This document shows positions 18,961 through 28,796 of a stretch of 64,000 nt of DNA, piece after piece; positions within the stretch are counted from its first letter, which is position 1; every line of letters begins with the position of its first letter. The stretch is from positions 4,172,501-4,236,500 of the forward strand of contig NZ_BSDR01000001.1 in the NCBI RefSeq assembly GCF_027925305.1. The letters are read 5' to 3'. The notes under the pieces are model-generated. The model ran no database searches. It was not told where the DNA came from and saw nothing but the letters and a program-made list of their open reading frames with translations. Made by a program: the position numbers and the translations under genes. The stretch comes from Desulforhabdus amnigena (GTDB lineage Bacteria; Desulfobacterota; Syntrophobacteria; Syntrophobacterales; Syntrophobacteraceae).

Positions 18961-20682
18961 ATGGTGTTCAAGCATGATGTCGTGGTGGTGGGGGCCGGCC
19001 TTGCCGGTTTGAGGGCCGCACTTGAGGTAGCCGGCAATGCGGATGTTGCCCTGATCAGCAAGGTCTATCCCACCCGATCTCATTCCGGGGCCGCGCAGGG
19101 AGGCATTGCCGCAGCACTTGGCAATGAAGAGCCGGATTCGTGGGAATGGCATATGTACGATACAGTCAAGGGGGGAGACTATCTCACGGATCAAAATGTG
19201 GCGGAAATTCTCGCTCAGGATGCCCCTCGCGCCGTGTATGAACTCGAGCATTTCGGAGTTCCATTCAACCGCACGCCTGAAGGAAAAATCGCGCAGCGGG
19301 CTTTTGGCGGGCACACCCGGGATTTCGGCAAGGCTGCGGTGAAAAGAGCCTGCTATGCCGCAGACCGCAGCGGGCGCGTCATGATGGACACCCTCTATTT
19401 CCAGGTCGAACGCAAAGGGATCAAGGCCTATCCCGAATTCCAAATGTTGGATCTCATCTTCAAGGACAAGCAGGTGGTGGGGCTGGTGGCCTACGAGTTA
19501 GCAACGGGAGAAGTTCACTTTTTCCACAGCCGGGTGGTCATGCTCGCCACGGGTGGATATGGCAAGATCTACAAGACCACTTCCAATGCCTTCGCCAATA
19601 CGGGTGAGGGGCTTTACATTCCTTACCGCGCAGGAATTCCCCTGGAAGATATGGAGTTTGTTCAATTTCATCCTACCGGCATTTACGGCCTGGGGGTCCT
19701 GCTGACCGAAGCGGCAAGAGGGGAGGGGGGGGTCCTTCGAAATGACGCCGGTGAACGTTTCATGGAAAGGTATGCGCCGACCATCAAGGACCTTGCGCCG
19801 CGCGATATGGTCTCAAGGGCCATCTGGACGGAGATTCGTGCAGGAAGGGGAGTAGGGGGCAAGGACTACGTGCATCTGGATTTGACGCATCTGGGTGAGA
19901 AAAAGCTCGCCGAAAGGCTATCGGATATTACCTCTTTCGTGAAAATCTACCTGGGCCTCGATCCAGCCAGGGAGCTCGTTCCGGTGCAGCCCACCTGCCA
20001 TTATATGATGGGCGGGATTCCATGCGATGTGGACGGGCATGTGCTTGGAGACAAGCACGAAATCATTACGGGGCTTTATGCGGCTGGAGAATGTTCGTGC
20101 CTTTCGCTCCACGGGGCAAACCGCCTCGGGTGCAATTCCCTTTTGGACCTGGTCGTCTTCGGGCGTCGCACGGGCCTGCAGATTGTAAGGGATCTCGGTC
20201 GGTTGCCCTGGAATGAGCCGCCTGAAAATCCCGACCGCGCTACTGTAGAAAGGATTCGAAGGATCAAGGAAAGAAAAACCGGGGAGAAGGTCGGTTCCTT
20301 GAGAAGCTCCTTGCAGGAAGTCATGACCACGAACTGCTCCGTCTTCCGTCATGAAGAGACCATGGAACAGGCTTTGTTGGAAATCCGCTCCCTACAGGAA
20401 CGTTATGCACGAATCGCCATCGATAACAAGGGTCTCAAGTTCAATACGGACCTCTTGGATGCCCTGGAACTTGAGGCCCTTCTGGGGCTTGCGGAAGCCG
20501 TCACGGTTTCGGCCCTCAATCGAAAGGAAAGCCGCGGAGCGCATTCCCGGGAAGACTATCCCGAAAGGAACGATGAGGAGTGGCTGAAACATACCTTGAT
20601 CCAAAAAAAGGACGGTGAACCGCGAGTCTTCTACAAGCCGGTCACAATCACCCGCTTTCAACCCAAACCGAGGACATATTGA
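18961..20682 (+). CDS. sdhA: Succinate dehydrogenase/fumarate reductase flavoprotein subunit
   Basis: A 573-residue FAD subunit that interconverts succinate and fumarate. The dinucleotide motif [10 protein letters not shown] is at 11-20, and His41 in [10 protein letters not shown] is the expected covalent FAD attachment. Capping-domain and active-site segments follow: [22 protein letters not shown] (catalytic Arg), PTCHYMMGG, and [13 protein letters not shown]. Its SD is GAAAGGAGGAGCGA. The iron-sulfur subunit starts one base after its stop. No membrane anchor gene precedes or follows the pair. Direction (SDH or fumarate reductase) is not decided by sequence; placement with citrate synthase suggests the TCA cycle. 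Confidence 0.93.
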   Translation: MVFKHDVVVVGAGLAGLRAALEVAGNADVALISKVYPTRSHSGAAQGGIAAALGNEEPDSWEWHMYDTVKGGDYLTDQNVAEILAQDAPRAVYELEHFGVPFNRTPEGKIAQRAFGGHTRDFGKAAVKRACYAADRSGRVMMDTLYFQVERKGIKAYPEFQMLDLIFKDKQVVGLVAYELATGEVHFFHSRVVMLATGGYGKIYKTTSNAFANTGEGLYIPYRAGIPLEDMEFVQFHPTGIYGLGVLLTEAARGEGGVLRNDAGERFMERYAPTIKDLAPRDMVSRAIWTEIRAGRGVGGKDYVHLDLTHLGEKKLAERLSDITSFVKIYLGLDPARELVPVQPTCHYMMGGIPCDVDGHVLGDKHEIITGLYAAGECSCLSLHGANRLGCNSLLDLVVFGRRTGLQIVRDLGRLPWNEPPENPDRATVERIRRIKERKTGEKVGSLRSSLQEVMTTNCSVFRHEETMEQALLEIRSLQERYARIAIDNKGLKFNTDLLDALELEALLGLAEAVTVSALNRKESRGAHSREDYPERNDEEWLKHTLIQKKDGEPRVFYKPVTITRFQPKPRTY

Positions 20683-20683
20683 T

Positions 20684-21397
20684 ATGGAAATGAGATTCAA
20701 GATATTCCGGTTTGATCCGGAAGTGGACAAGGAACCGCGTTTCCAGAGTTATACGGTTTCTGCCGAACCGCATCACCGCATTCTGGATTGTCTGAACAAG
20801 ATCAAGTGGGAGCAGGATGGAACGCTCGGCTACCGCATGTCCTGCGGGCATGGGATCTGCGGCTCGGATGGGATGAGGATCAACGGTGTTTGCGGCCTGG
20901 CCTGTCAGAAGCTGGTCAAGGAATACGAGGGAACTGAAGTTGTTCTGGAACCGCTTCCACATTTCAAGGTGCTGAAGGATCTCATTGTGGAGATGGACGG
21001 TTTTCTGGAACAGGTAAAGAGGTTCCGTCCCTATCTGATCAGTACCAGTCCGCCCCCTGAAAAGGAGAGATACCAAAGCCCCGAGGATCGGAAAAAGGTG
21101 GGGGACGTCATCCGGTGCATCCTCTGCGCTTGCTGCACGGCCGCCTGTCCCGCTATGGATGAGAACGAAAAATACGTCGGCCCTGCGGCGCTCGTCTGGG
21201 CCTACCGCCTGATCAACGATTCCAGAGACGACGCATTCCGTGAACGGCTCAAGGCGGTTGACTTCAAGGATGGTGTCTGGTCGTGCAAAAACTACTTCGA
21301 ATGCACGCGGGTCTGTCCCAAAACGATCCCCGTTACCAAGTCCATCAACCTGCTGAAGCGAGAGATCGAGAAGACGTTCCCCGAGAGATCTCATTGA
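20684..21397 (+). CDS. sdhB: Succinate dehydrogenase/fumarate reductase iron-sulfur subunit
   Basis: A 237-residue electron-transfer subunit. The N-terminal plant-type ferredoxin domain has SCGHGICGSDGMRINGVCG, where an Asp replaces one [2Fe-2S] cysteine as in E. coli SdhB. The C-terminal domain has CILCACCTAACP for the [4Fe-4S] cluster and a CTRVCPKTI segment for the [3Fe-4S] cluster. Start at 20684 follows the sdhA stop (TGATATG). It would normally dock on SdhC/SdhD, which are absent here; the next gene is an aldehyde dehydrogenase 149 bases on. Confidence 0.93.
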   Translation: MEMRFKIFRFDPEVDKEPRFQSYTVSAEPHHRILDCLNKIKWEQDGTLGYRMSCGHGICGSDGMRINGVCGLACQKLVKEYEGTEVVLEPLPHFKVLKDLIVEMDGFLEQVKRFRPYLISTSPPPEKERYQSPEDRKKVGDVIRCILCACCTAACPAMDENEKYVGPAALVWAYRLINDSRDDAFRERLKAVDFKDGVWSCKNYFECTRVCPKTIPVTKSINLLKREIEKTFPERSH

Positions 21398-21546
21398 TAG
21401 AAGGATGGAGGGAATCGGGGAAGGAGGTAAAAAAACGGCAAGATCTTGCGAGACACCCAAAATGAGACCCGCTGAACCGGTTTTGGACGAGGCTTGAAGG
21501 TCGCGAGCGAAGTCGTCCGGCGTTCGTTTTGTGCAAAGGAGAGAAA

Positions 21547-22911
21547 ATGAAGATGCTGTCCGTCAATCCCTTTACTGAGGAAATAACCCATGAATTCGAT
21601 ATGTTCGGTGTGGAACAGGTCGATGAAGCGGTTCAGAGGGCAGAGGAAGCTCTTTTGCGGTGGAAAGCCCGCTCCGTGCCCGACCGGGTTGAGATTTTCA
21701 AGAGAGTTGCCGCCGACTTGCGGCAGCACAAGAGGAAGTACGGAGAAATCATCACCCGGGAGATGGGAAAGCCCATCAAGCAGGCCGTCTCGGAAGTGGA
21801 AAAATGCGCCTGGGTCTGCGACTATTATGTGGAACATGCAGCACGCTTCCTGCAGCCGGAAAGCATAAAGACGGATGCGGCGAAAAGTACGGTTTACTTT
21901 GAGCCCCTGGGAATCATTCTGGGGATCATGCCCTGGAATTTTCCCTTCTGGCAGGTTTTCCGGTTTGCTGTTCCCGCTATGGCGGCAGGCAATGTCTGCC
22001 TTTTAAAGCATGCCTCCAATGTGCCCCTTGCCGCTCTGGAGATAGAGAAGATATTCACATCCGCGGGAATGCCGACCGGAGTCTTTCAGACGCTGCTCAT
22101 CGATGCAGGGTCGGCAACCCGTTTGATTGAAGAGGGAAAGGTAGCCGGCGTTTCTCTCACGGGCAGCCTTGTCGCCGGCTCGAGAGTCGGTGAGGCCGCA
22201 GGGCGGAACATCAAAAAGCTCGTACTCGAACTGGGAGGGTCGGATCCGTTTATCGTACTCGATGATGCGGACCTTTCCAAAGCCGCTGAAGTCGGAATGG
22301 CGGCAAGGGCCTTGAATACCGGTCAGAGCTGCATTGCCGCCAAGAGGTTCATCGTGATGGATTCCGTAGTGGAGGAATTTCAAGTGAAATTCCTGGAATA
22401 CTTGCGCATGCTCCATGTAGGGAACCCCATGGACGAGGATACGGATATCGGTCCACTCGCCAAAAGCGAATTCGTGGAAGACCTGAACGTTCAGTTGCAG
22501 GATGCCATCGATAAAGGAGCAACCATTTTTTATGGCTCCAAGCCGCCCGAAGGAAAAGGCTTTTTCTTTCAACCGGCGGTGCTCGTCAATGTAAAAGCGG
22601 ACATGAAGGTGGCGCAGGAGGAGGTCTTTGGCCCCCTCGCTCCCATCGTTGTGGTCAAAGATGAGGAAGAAGCCGTTGCGTGGGCCAATGCAACGAAATT
22701 CGGACTGGGGGCCTCCATTTGGAGCAGGGATGTGGAAAGGGCGGTGCGCCTGGCTCAACGGATTCAATCGGGGTTTGTCGCCATCAACGACATGGTCAAA
22801 TCAGATCCGAGACTTCCCTTCGGCGGGATCAAAAAGTCGGGAATGGGGCGGGAATTGTCACATTATGGACTCAAGGAGTTTGTGAATATAAAAACCGTGG
22901 TCGTCAACTGA
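21547..22911 (+). CDS. Succinate-semialdehyde dehydrogenase-type aldehyde dehydrogenase
   Basis: A 454-residue NAD(P)-dependent aldehyde dehydrogenase. [16 protein letters not shown] and LKHASNVP form the cofactor region, [10 protein letters not shown] carries the general base Glu, [12 protein letters not shown] the catalytic Cys, and [12 protein letters not shown] the C-terminal signature. From memory these match the compact SSADH class known from cyanobacteria and mycobacteria, which oxidises succinate semialdehyde to succinate. The start at 21547 has AGGAGAGAAA upstream. Its place between sdhB and fumC suggests feeding succinate into the TCA pathway. Substrate is inferred; other short aldehydes are possible. 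Confidence 0.8.
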   Translation: MKMLSVNPFTEEITHEFDMFGVEQVDEAVQRAEEALLRWKARSVPDRVEIFKRVAADLRQHKRKYGEIITREMGKPIKQAVSEVEKCAWVCDYYVEHAARFLQPESIKTDAAKSTVYFEPLGIILGIMPWNFPFWQVFRFAVPAMAAGNVCLLKHASNVPLAALEIEKIFTSAGMPTGVFQTLLIDAGSATRLIEEGKVAGVSLTGSLVAGSRVGEAAGRNIKKLVLELGGSDPFIVLDDADLSKAAEVGMAARALNTGQSCIAAKRFIVMDSVVEEFQVKFLEYLRMLHVGNPMDEDTDIGPLAKSEFVEDLNVQLQDAIDKGATIFYGSKPPEGKGFFFQPAVLVNVKADMKVAQEEVFGPLAPIVVVKDEEEAVAWANATKFGLGASIWSRDVERAVRLAQRIQSGFVAINDMVKSDPRLPFGGIKKSGMGRELSHYGLKEFVNIKTVVVN

Positions 22912-22986
22912 AAAAGCCGAAAAACTCGTGCGGACATTTGCCGCGGAAGGCCCCGAGAGCATAGAGAATAAGGGGCCTGGAGAAAA

Positions 22987-24372
22987 ATGATGAAATACCG
23001 GATAGAAGAAGATGCGCTCGGGAGCGTGCGGGTGCCGGAAGATGCCTATTATGGAGCTCAGACGCAGCGGGCGGTTGAAAATTTCCCTGTAAGCGGTTGG
23101 AGGTTTCCGTCATCATTCATCAGAGCGCTCGGTTTGATCAAGAAATGTGCAGCCCTGGTGAACCATGAGCTGGGCCTGCTGAGCGCCGAGTTGGCGGAAG
23201 CCATTGGTGCGGCGTCCCAAGAGGTCGTGGAAGGCAGGTTGGTGGATCAGTTCGTTTTAGATGTTTTTCAAACGGGCTCGGGAACGTCCACCAACATGAA
23301 TGCCAACGAGGTCATTGCGGGGCGCGCCAATGAAATCCTCACAGGAAGGCGCGGAGGAAAATCACCCGTTCATCCCAATGACCATGTGAACCTGGGGCAG
23401 TCCAGCAACGATGTGATTCCTACAGCCCTTCATGTTGCAGCATTGACCGCTATCAAGGATCGCCTGATTCCCGCTTTGGAAAAGCTTCAGCGGAGTCTGC
23501 TTCAAAAATCCGAAGATTTTGCGGAGGTGGGGAAAATAGGCAGGACGCACCTTCAGGATGCCGTTCCCGTTACTTTGGGGCAGGAATTCGGAGGGTATGC
23601 GCGGCAGGTGGAACTGGGGATTGCAAGAATTCGGGGAGTCCAGGCTTCTCTTTTGGAACTGGCCCTGGGGGGAACCGCCGTGGGGACAGGATTGAACACG
23701 CATCCGGATTTTGCAGCCAAAGCGATCGAGCTGATTTCCCGTGAGACGGGCTCTCCTTTCCGGGAGGCGTCAAACCACTTCGAGGCGCAGGCGGCCCAGG
23801 ATGCCGCGGCGGAGACAAGTGGAGCGCTCAAGACCGTAGCCGCCAGTCTTTCAAAAATCGCCAATGACATTCGCTGGCTGGCCTCCGGTCCCAGATGTGG
23901 GTTGGGAGAAATCAACCTGCCGGCGCTCCAGCCCGGGTCTTCCATCATGCCTGGAAAAATCAACCCTGTGATTCCCGAAGTCGTGGTTCAGGTTGCGGCC
24001 CAGGTGATGGGAAATGATGTGGCCATCACTATGGGAGTTCAGGGGGGATATTTCGAATTGAACACCATGCTGCCCCTGATTGCACATAATCTTCTCCAGT
24101 CCATAGACCTCTTGAGTGCTGCAACAACCCTTTTCGCCGAGCGATGCATCGACGGGATCACGGCCAACCGGGAGCGATGCGCTCAGAACATTGAGAGGAG
24201 TCTGGCACTTTCCACGTATCTTGCCCCGGTCCTCGGCTATGATAAGGCTTCGAAGATCGCCAGGGAGGCGTATGAATCGGGAAAAACCGTCAGGGAAGTG
24301 GTCCTGGAGGGAAAAACCATGTCGGAGAGGCAGCTCGATGAGCTTTTCAAGGAAATACGCTTCGGAAGGTAG
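22987..24372 (+). CDS. fumC: Class II fumarate hydratase
   Basis: A 461-residue iron-independent fumarase that interconverts fumarate and malate. It has TGSGTSTNMNANEV, HPNDHVNLGQSSND (catalytic His region), GRTHLQDAVP and the lyase signature GSSIMPGKINPV. Length and motifs fit FumC rather than aspartase, which usually differs in the QSSND-region context; adjacency to sdhAB supports fumarase. The start is preceded by CTGGAGAAAA. The UbiA-family gene begins 30 bases after its stop, so it is probably in the same transcript. Confidence 0.93.
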   Translation: MMKYRIEEDALGSVRVPEDAYYGAQTQRAVENFPVSGWRFPSSFIRALGLIKKCAALVNHELGLLSAELAEAIGAASQEVVEGRLVDQFVLDVFQTGSGTSTNMNANEVIAGRANEILTGRRGGKSPVHPNDHVNLGQSSNDVIPTALHVAALTAIKDRLIPALEKLQRSLLQKSEDFAEVGKIGRTHLQDAVPVTLGQEFGGYARQVELGIARIRGVQASLLELALGGTAVGTGLNTHPDFAAKAIELISRETGSPFREASNHFEAQAAQDAAAETSGALKTVAASLSKIANDIRWLASGPRCGLGEINLPALQPGSSIMPGKINPVIPEVVVQVAAQVMGNDVAITMGVQGGYFELNTMLPLIAHNLLQSIDLLSAATTLFAERCIDGITANRERCAQNIERSLALSTYLAPVLGYDKASKIAREAYESGKTVREVVLEGKTMSERQLDELFKEIRFGR

Positions 24373-24402
24373 TGGGAGACCGGTATTTCAGGGAGGAAAT
24401 TC

Positions 24403-25341
24403 TTGAACACGACATCTATGGCAAATCACTCGGGGCTTTCACGCATCAAGCTCTTCATGGCTCTTTCCCGTACCCCCCATGGCTTGCTCGATATGGCGAC
24501 GCCCGGTTTGGCTGCCGTGCTCTGGCTTGGGGCCATGCCTCCACTCATGGTGACATTTTTGGGGCTTTTGACAGCCTTTGCCGGATATACCGCTGTTTAC
24601 GCCCTCAATGACGTGGTGGACTATAAGGTGGATAGAGAAAAAATCCGGGAGCTTGGCATACCCTGGAGTGAAAATGATCTGGATGCCGTTTATGCGCGCC
24701 ATCCTCTGGCCCAGGGGCTCCTGAGCCTGAAAGAGGGGATTTTATGGACCGTTGCGTGGGGGGCGGTGGCGCTCATGGGGGCTTACACGCTGAATCCCAC
24801 TTGTGCCCTGGTTTTTGTGGGGGGGTGTGTCGCCGAAGCGGTATATTGCCTCATGCTTCGGGTGAGTTATTTTCGCACGCTGGTGAGCGGCGGAGTGAAA
24901 ACAGCGGGGGCCATTGCCGCAGTTTTCGCCGTTGTGCCGAATCCCTCCCTTCTTTTCCTGCTTTGTCTTTTTCTCTGGCTCTTTTTCTGGGAAATCGGGG
25001 GACAGAATGTTCCCAACGACTGGAGCGATGTGAACGAAGACCGTGACCTGGATGCCGAAACCATCCCCGTTCGTTTTGGGGCAGAGGGTACTGCCCGCAT
25101 CATCCTCTGTTCTCTGGCCCTGGCTATTTTGCTGAGTCTCCTGCTTTTCTGGGTGACTCCGGCCGAACTGAGCCCCCTCTATCTTGCAGGAGCGCTTGCG
25201 TGCGGGGTTTTTCTGCTGCTGATTCCCGCTTACAAGCTCTACAAGGGCAGGACTTCCAAGTACGCCGCAGCCCTGTTCAACCGGGCCAGCTATTATCCTC
25301 TGACCATGCTCATGGTCGTCTGTCTGAGCTCCTTTTTTTAA
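24403..25341 (+). CDS. UbiA-family membrane prenyltransferase
   Basis: A 312-residue integral membrane protein with about eight hydrophobic helices. The two Asp-rich prenyl-diphosphate motifs are NDVVDYKVDRE (around 70) and NDWSDVNEDRDLDAETIPVRFG (around 200), which bind Mg and the polyprenyl diphosphate. UbiA proteins attach a prenyl chain to an aromatic acceptor such as 4-hydroxybenzoate or a naphthoate. In an anaerobe a menaquinone or haem role is plausible, but the acceptor cannot be read from sequence. Start is TTG at 24403 behind GGGAGGAAATTC, or the ATG at 24418. It follows fumC closely, which may tie quinone supply to succinate oxidation. Confidence 0.82.
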   Translation: MNTTSMANHSGLSRIKLFMALSRTPHGLLDMATPGLAAVLWLGAMPPLMVTFLGLLTAFAGYTAVYALNDVVDYKVDREKIRELGIPWSENDLDAVYARHPLAQGLLSLKEGILWTVAWGAVALMGAYTLNPTCALVFVGGCVAEAVYCLMLRVSYFRTLVSGGVKTAGAIAAVFAVVPNPSLLFLLCLFLWLFFWEIGGQNVPNDWSDVNEDRDLDAETIPVRFGAEGTARIILCSLALAILLSLLLFWVTPAELSPLYLAGALACGVFLLLIPAYKLYKGRTSKYAAALFNRASYYPLTMLMVVCLSSFF

Positions 25342-25419
25342 TATAAATCTGTGCATTAAAGAGACGGGGAAAGAGGAACTGGAAATCTTGACTATAAAAC
25401 TTTCAACACACGGGAAAGC

Positions 25420-26778
25420 ATGAAGCGGAGCCAACAACAGACCTCCTCACTCAACATCCTGGTTGTGGATGACGAGACCAACATCCGCAAGACGCTTTCC
25501 TATTGTCTCGCAGTGGAAGGGCATACCGTGATTGCTGTGAGCAATCTCGTCGACGCCATTGATGAAGTCCGGAGACGTTCTTTCGACATGGCGTTTGTGG
25601 ATCTCAAACTGCGGCAAGAGAACGGCATGGATTTGATTCCTGTACTGGCAGCTGAATCTCCCTGGACGAAAACCGTCATTATCACAGCTCATGGATCTAT
25701 TGAAAGCGCGGTGGAGGCCATACGGCACGGGGCTGCCGATTATATCCAGAAACCCTTTACTCCAGACCAAGTCAGACTGCTGACTCAACGGATCATCAGG
25801 ATTCGGGAACTGGAAAACGAGATCACCGTTCTCAAGGAGGACATGCAACGCTCTAATCCGGAGACGTCGTTTCAGAGCAAGAACGTTGGTATGCGGCGGG
25901 TCATCGAAACAGCAAAGAAAGCCGCGGCTTCGGAGGCGATCGTGTTGCTTCGGGGAGAAAGTGGTACGGGCAAATCGGCTTTTGCCCGGGCTATCCACCA
26001 GTGGAGCGCTAGAACCGCCAAACCCATGGCCGTGGTGGCATGCCCCTCGGTGCCCGCCGATCTTCTCGAAAGCGAACTCTTCGGGCATGTCAAGGGTGCG
26101 TTTACAGGGGCTGTACGGGACTATCCGGGCAGAATCGCGGTTTGCGAGGGTGGGACGCTTTTCCTGGATGAAATCGCTGACATGGCCCTTCCGGTCCAAG
26201 CCAAGTTGTTGCGCTTCATTCAAGACAGGGAATATGAGAGGCTGGGGGAAGCGACGCCGCGCAGGGCGGACGTGCGCATCATCGCAGCGACCAATGCCGA
26301 TCTCGACAAGCGAGTGGCTGAAGGCCGCTTCCGCGAAGACCTGTTCTACCGCCTCAATGTGATCAGCCTTACCCTGCCACCGCTTCGGGAAAGGCCGGAA
26401 GACATCCTGCCGCTTGCCGAAAAGTTTCTCGCTCATTTCTGCCGTGCCAACCACAAGTCGATCTTCGGCTTCACCGATGAGGTAGCCGCGGCACTAAAGG
26501 GCTACAGATGGCCGGGCAATGTTCGAGAACTCCGCAATACCATAGAGCGAGCCGTGATTTTGGGGAGTGGCGAACAGATCGGCAAGGTCGATCTGCCTGA
26601 AAATATTGCTCCTGCCGCCGGCGCTCCCGCCATCGGTGACCGAGTTCCGCTCTCCGTCATTGAAGAGCTTCATATCCGAAGAATTCTGGCCGACACCTCC
26701 TCACTTCAGGAAGCTGCAGATGTTCTAGGAATGGACCAGGCAACACTCTGGCGGAGGCGAAAAGCTTACGGCATTTGA
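25420..26778 (+). CDS. AlgB-like sigma-54-dependent response regulator
   Basis: A 452-residue NtrC-type activator. The receiver domain (1-125) has the phosphoacceptor Asp61 (FVDLKL), the AAA+ domain (about 150-380) has Walker A GESGTGKS, the sigma-54-contacting loop GAFTGA, and Walker B GTLFLDEIAD; the C-terminal Fis-type helix-turn-helix ends LQEAADVLGMDQATLWRRRKAYGI. That ending, and the KinB-like kinase next to it, resemble the AlgB/KinB pair of pseudomonads. Target promoters are unknown. The sensor kinase starts 170 bases downstream behind a candidate sigma-54 promoter. Confidence 0.9.
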   Translation: MKRSQQQTSSLNILVVDDETNIRKTLSYCLAVEGHTVIAVSNLVDAIDEVRRRSFDMAFVDLKLRQENGMDLIPVLAAESPWTKTVIITAHGSIESAVEAIRHGAADYIQKPFTPDQVRLLTQRIIRIRELENEITVLKEDMQRSNPETSFQSKNVGMRRVIETAKKAAASEAIVLLRGESGTGKSAFARAIHQWSARTAKPMAVVACPSVPADLLESELFGHVKGAFTGAVRDYPGRIAVCEGGTLFLDEIADMALPVQAKLLRFIQDREYERLGEATPRRADVRIIAATNADLDKRVAEGRFREDLFYRLNVISLTLPPLRERPEDILPLAEKFLAHFCRANHKSIFGFTDEVAAALKGYRWPGNVRELRNTIERAVILGSGEQIGKVDLPENIAPAAGAPAIGDRVPLSVIEELHIRRILADTSSLQEAADVLGMDQATLWRRRKAYGI

Positions 26779-26895
26779 TCCGCCCATCAGCATTATCCTC
26801 ATTGCATTTTGCAAGATCGATTCGGCACTCGTCTTTCAGATTTCAAGATAACCTTCCCTTAATTCATATATAACTATTTGAAATATCATTGGTTG

Positions 26896-26916
26896 CATCG
26901 TGGTACGATGATTGTA
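26896..26916 (+). promoter_or_regulatory. Candidate sigma-54 promoter and operator dyad upstream of the KinB-like kinase
   Basis: TGGTAC-N5-TTGTA at 26901-26916 keeps the -24 GG and the -12/-24 spacing of sigma-54 promoters, with T for C in both elements. It overlaps a dyad CATCGT-GGT-ACGATG (about 26896-26910). The expected start lies about 20 bases before the kinase ATG. Visual match only. Confidence 0.4.
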
Positions 26917-26948
26917 AAAGGCATCGTATATGGAATGGAGGATGTTGC

Positions 26949-28787
26949 ATGTTATTGAAAAAGAAGATTCTGATCGGGTATGGCGTTGCCTTTGCCCTTA
27001 TGGGCCTGGTGGTGGCGTGGGCCGTCGTGAATCTGATATCTCTCGGCAAGGCAACCGATGCTATCCTCCGCGAGAACTATCGGAGCATTCTCGCCGCAGA
27101 AAACATGGTGGACACATTGGAAAGGCAGGACAGCGCCATTCTACTCATCTTCCTGGGCGACACCAGGAAGGGGATTTCCCAGTTTCAGGAAAGCGAAGCC
27201 ATGTTCTTGCAATGGCTGGCTCGCGCCAAGGACAATATTACGATAAAGGGCGAGGGCGAGTTGGTTGAATCCATAGATGCTGATTATGCAAAATACCGCC
27301 AACGGCTTTCCGAACTGACCGATTTACCCGGTACACAAGCCCCACCTTTGGAATATCCTCTGAGTGCCTATCATCAATCCATCTACCCGTTCTTTGCTCA
27401 AATCCGCGAGGCCTGCGTTCGGCTGCGCAACCTCAACGAGGAAACCATGTACGATGCCAGCCTTCGTGCGGGCCGAGTGGCCGGACAGGCGATCTGGTCC
27501 ACGTTGCTCGTATCATCGTCAGGGATGATCATTGCGCTGATTTTCAGTTTATGGCTTGCTGAGCGTATCGTCAGACCCCTTCGGCGCTTCATGGATGCAT
27601 CTCGAAAAATCTCGTCGGGGGACTATACGGTTCAGGTACCGGTGGAGACAAGTGATGAACTCGGGCGCCTGGCCGGAGAATTCAACCAAATGGCGGCCCG
27701 GCTTGAGCGTTATCATGAAATGAATATCGAAGAAATCATTTCCGAGAAAAGCAAAGGGGAGGCGATCCTGGCCAGTATAGAGGACGGCCTCGTGGTTTTC
27801 GATACCGACCTCAGATTGAAAGGCATCAACCCTGCGTCTCGCCGTATATTGAACCTCGAAGCCGCTGAATACACCGCTCTGCGGTGCCGGGACATCCTGC
27901 CCTCCTCCAATGTATGCGACCTGATAGAGAAAATCGTCGAAACAGGCCTGCAACCCAGTATTCCCGAAGAGCAGCGGATCGTTACGCTTTCTGAGGGAAA
28001 ACTCTTACGCCACTATCTCTTTTCCGTTACGCCGATTCGAGGCAAGGAGCGGAACCTTTTGGGCATTGTGCTGCTGCTGAGAGACGTCACCCGGCTGAAG
28101 GAAGTGGAACGACTCAAGAGTGAATTCGTCATGGCTGCATCCCATGAGCTGCGGACGCCGCTCACAAGCATGGGTATGAGCATTGATTTGCTGCTGGAAC
28201 ATGCCGCACATGGACTTGCGGAAAAGGATCGGGAATTGCTCTTTGCGGCTCATGAGGAAGTACATCGCATGAAGGCTCTGGTCAACGATTTGCTCGACCT
28301 CTCCAAAATCGAGGCCGGCCGAATCGATCTGGAGTTTGAGAGCGTTCCGGTTCAAATCCTTTTCGAGAATGTCCAAACCGTTTTCAAGGGGCAGCTGGAG
28401 AAAGAGCAGGTCGTACTCAAGTTGGAGTTGCCACGGGATTTGCCGCACATTCGTGCCGACGCCAACAAGATCACCTGGGTACTGACCAACCTGGTCTCTA
28501 ACGCCCTGCGCTATGTGGACAAGGGCGGGAATATCCAGCTCATGGCCGGCAGGATGGGGCCGTACATTCACCTCTCTGTTCAGGATGACGGTCCCGGCAT
28601 TCCTCAAGAATACCAGACGAAAATATTCGAGAAATTTGTACAGGTAAAGGGGCAGGAATCCGGAGGTACAGGTCTCGGCCTTGCCATTTGCAAAGAGATT
28701 GTGCGCGCGCACGGAGGTGCGATCTGGGTCGAGTCGGTTCCGGGTCAGGGAAGTACTTTTACTTTCACAGTGCCGGTGGTCCAATAG
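26949..28787 (+). CDS. KinB-like membrane sensor histidine kinase
   Basis: A 612-residue transmembrane kinase. Helix 1 is at about 7-29, a ~150-residue periplasmic helical sensor (NYRSILAAENMVDTLERQDS is characteristic of KinB) follows, then helix 2 at about 181-203, HAMP, a PAS domain (about 270-375), HisKA with phosphoacceptor His399 in AASHELRTPLTS, and an HATPase domain with NLVSNALRY, DDGPGIP and GTGLGLAI. The start at 26949 has GGAGGATGTTGC upstream. It probably phosphorylates the AlgB-like regulator and/or the receiver-TPR protein 9 bases downstream. The stimulus is unknown. Confidence 0.9.
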   Translation: MLLKKKILIGYGVAFALMGLVVAWAVVNLISLGKATDAILRENYRSILAAENMVDTLERQDSAILLIFLGDTRKGISQFQESEAMFLQWLARAKDNITIKGEGELVESIDADYAKYRQRLSELTDLPGTQAPPLEYPLSAYHQSIYPFFAQIREACVRLRNLNEETMYDASLRAGRVAGQAIWSTLLVSSSGMIIALIFSLWLAERIVRPLRRFMDASRKISSGDYTVQVPVETSDELGRLAGEFNQMAARLERYHEMNIEEIISEKSKGEAILASIEDGLVVFDTDLRLKGINPASRRILNLEAAEYTALRCRDILPSSNVCDLIEKIVETGLQPSIPEEQRIVTLSEGKLLRHYLFSVTPIRGKERNLLGIVLLLRDVTRLKEVERLKSEFVMAASHELRTPLTSMGMSIDLLLEHAAHGLAEKDRELLFAAHEEVHRMKALVNDLLDLSKIEAGRIDLEFESVPVQILFENVQTVFKGQLEKEQVVLKLELPRDLPHIRADANKITWVLTNLVSNALRYVDKGGNIQLMAGRMGPYIHLSVQDDGPGIPQEYQTKIFEKFVQVKGQESGGTGLGLAICKEIVRAHGGAIWVESVPGQGSTFTFTVPVVQ

Positions 28788-28796
28788 GAGGAATAC

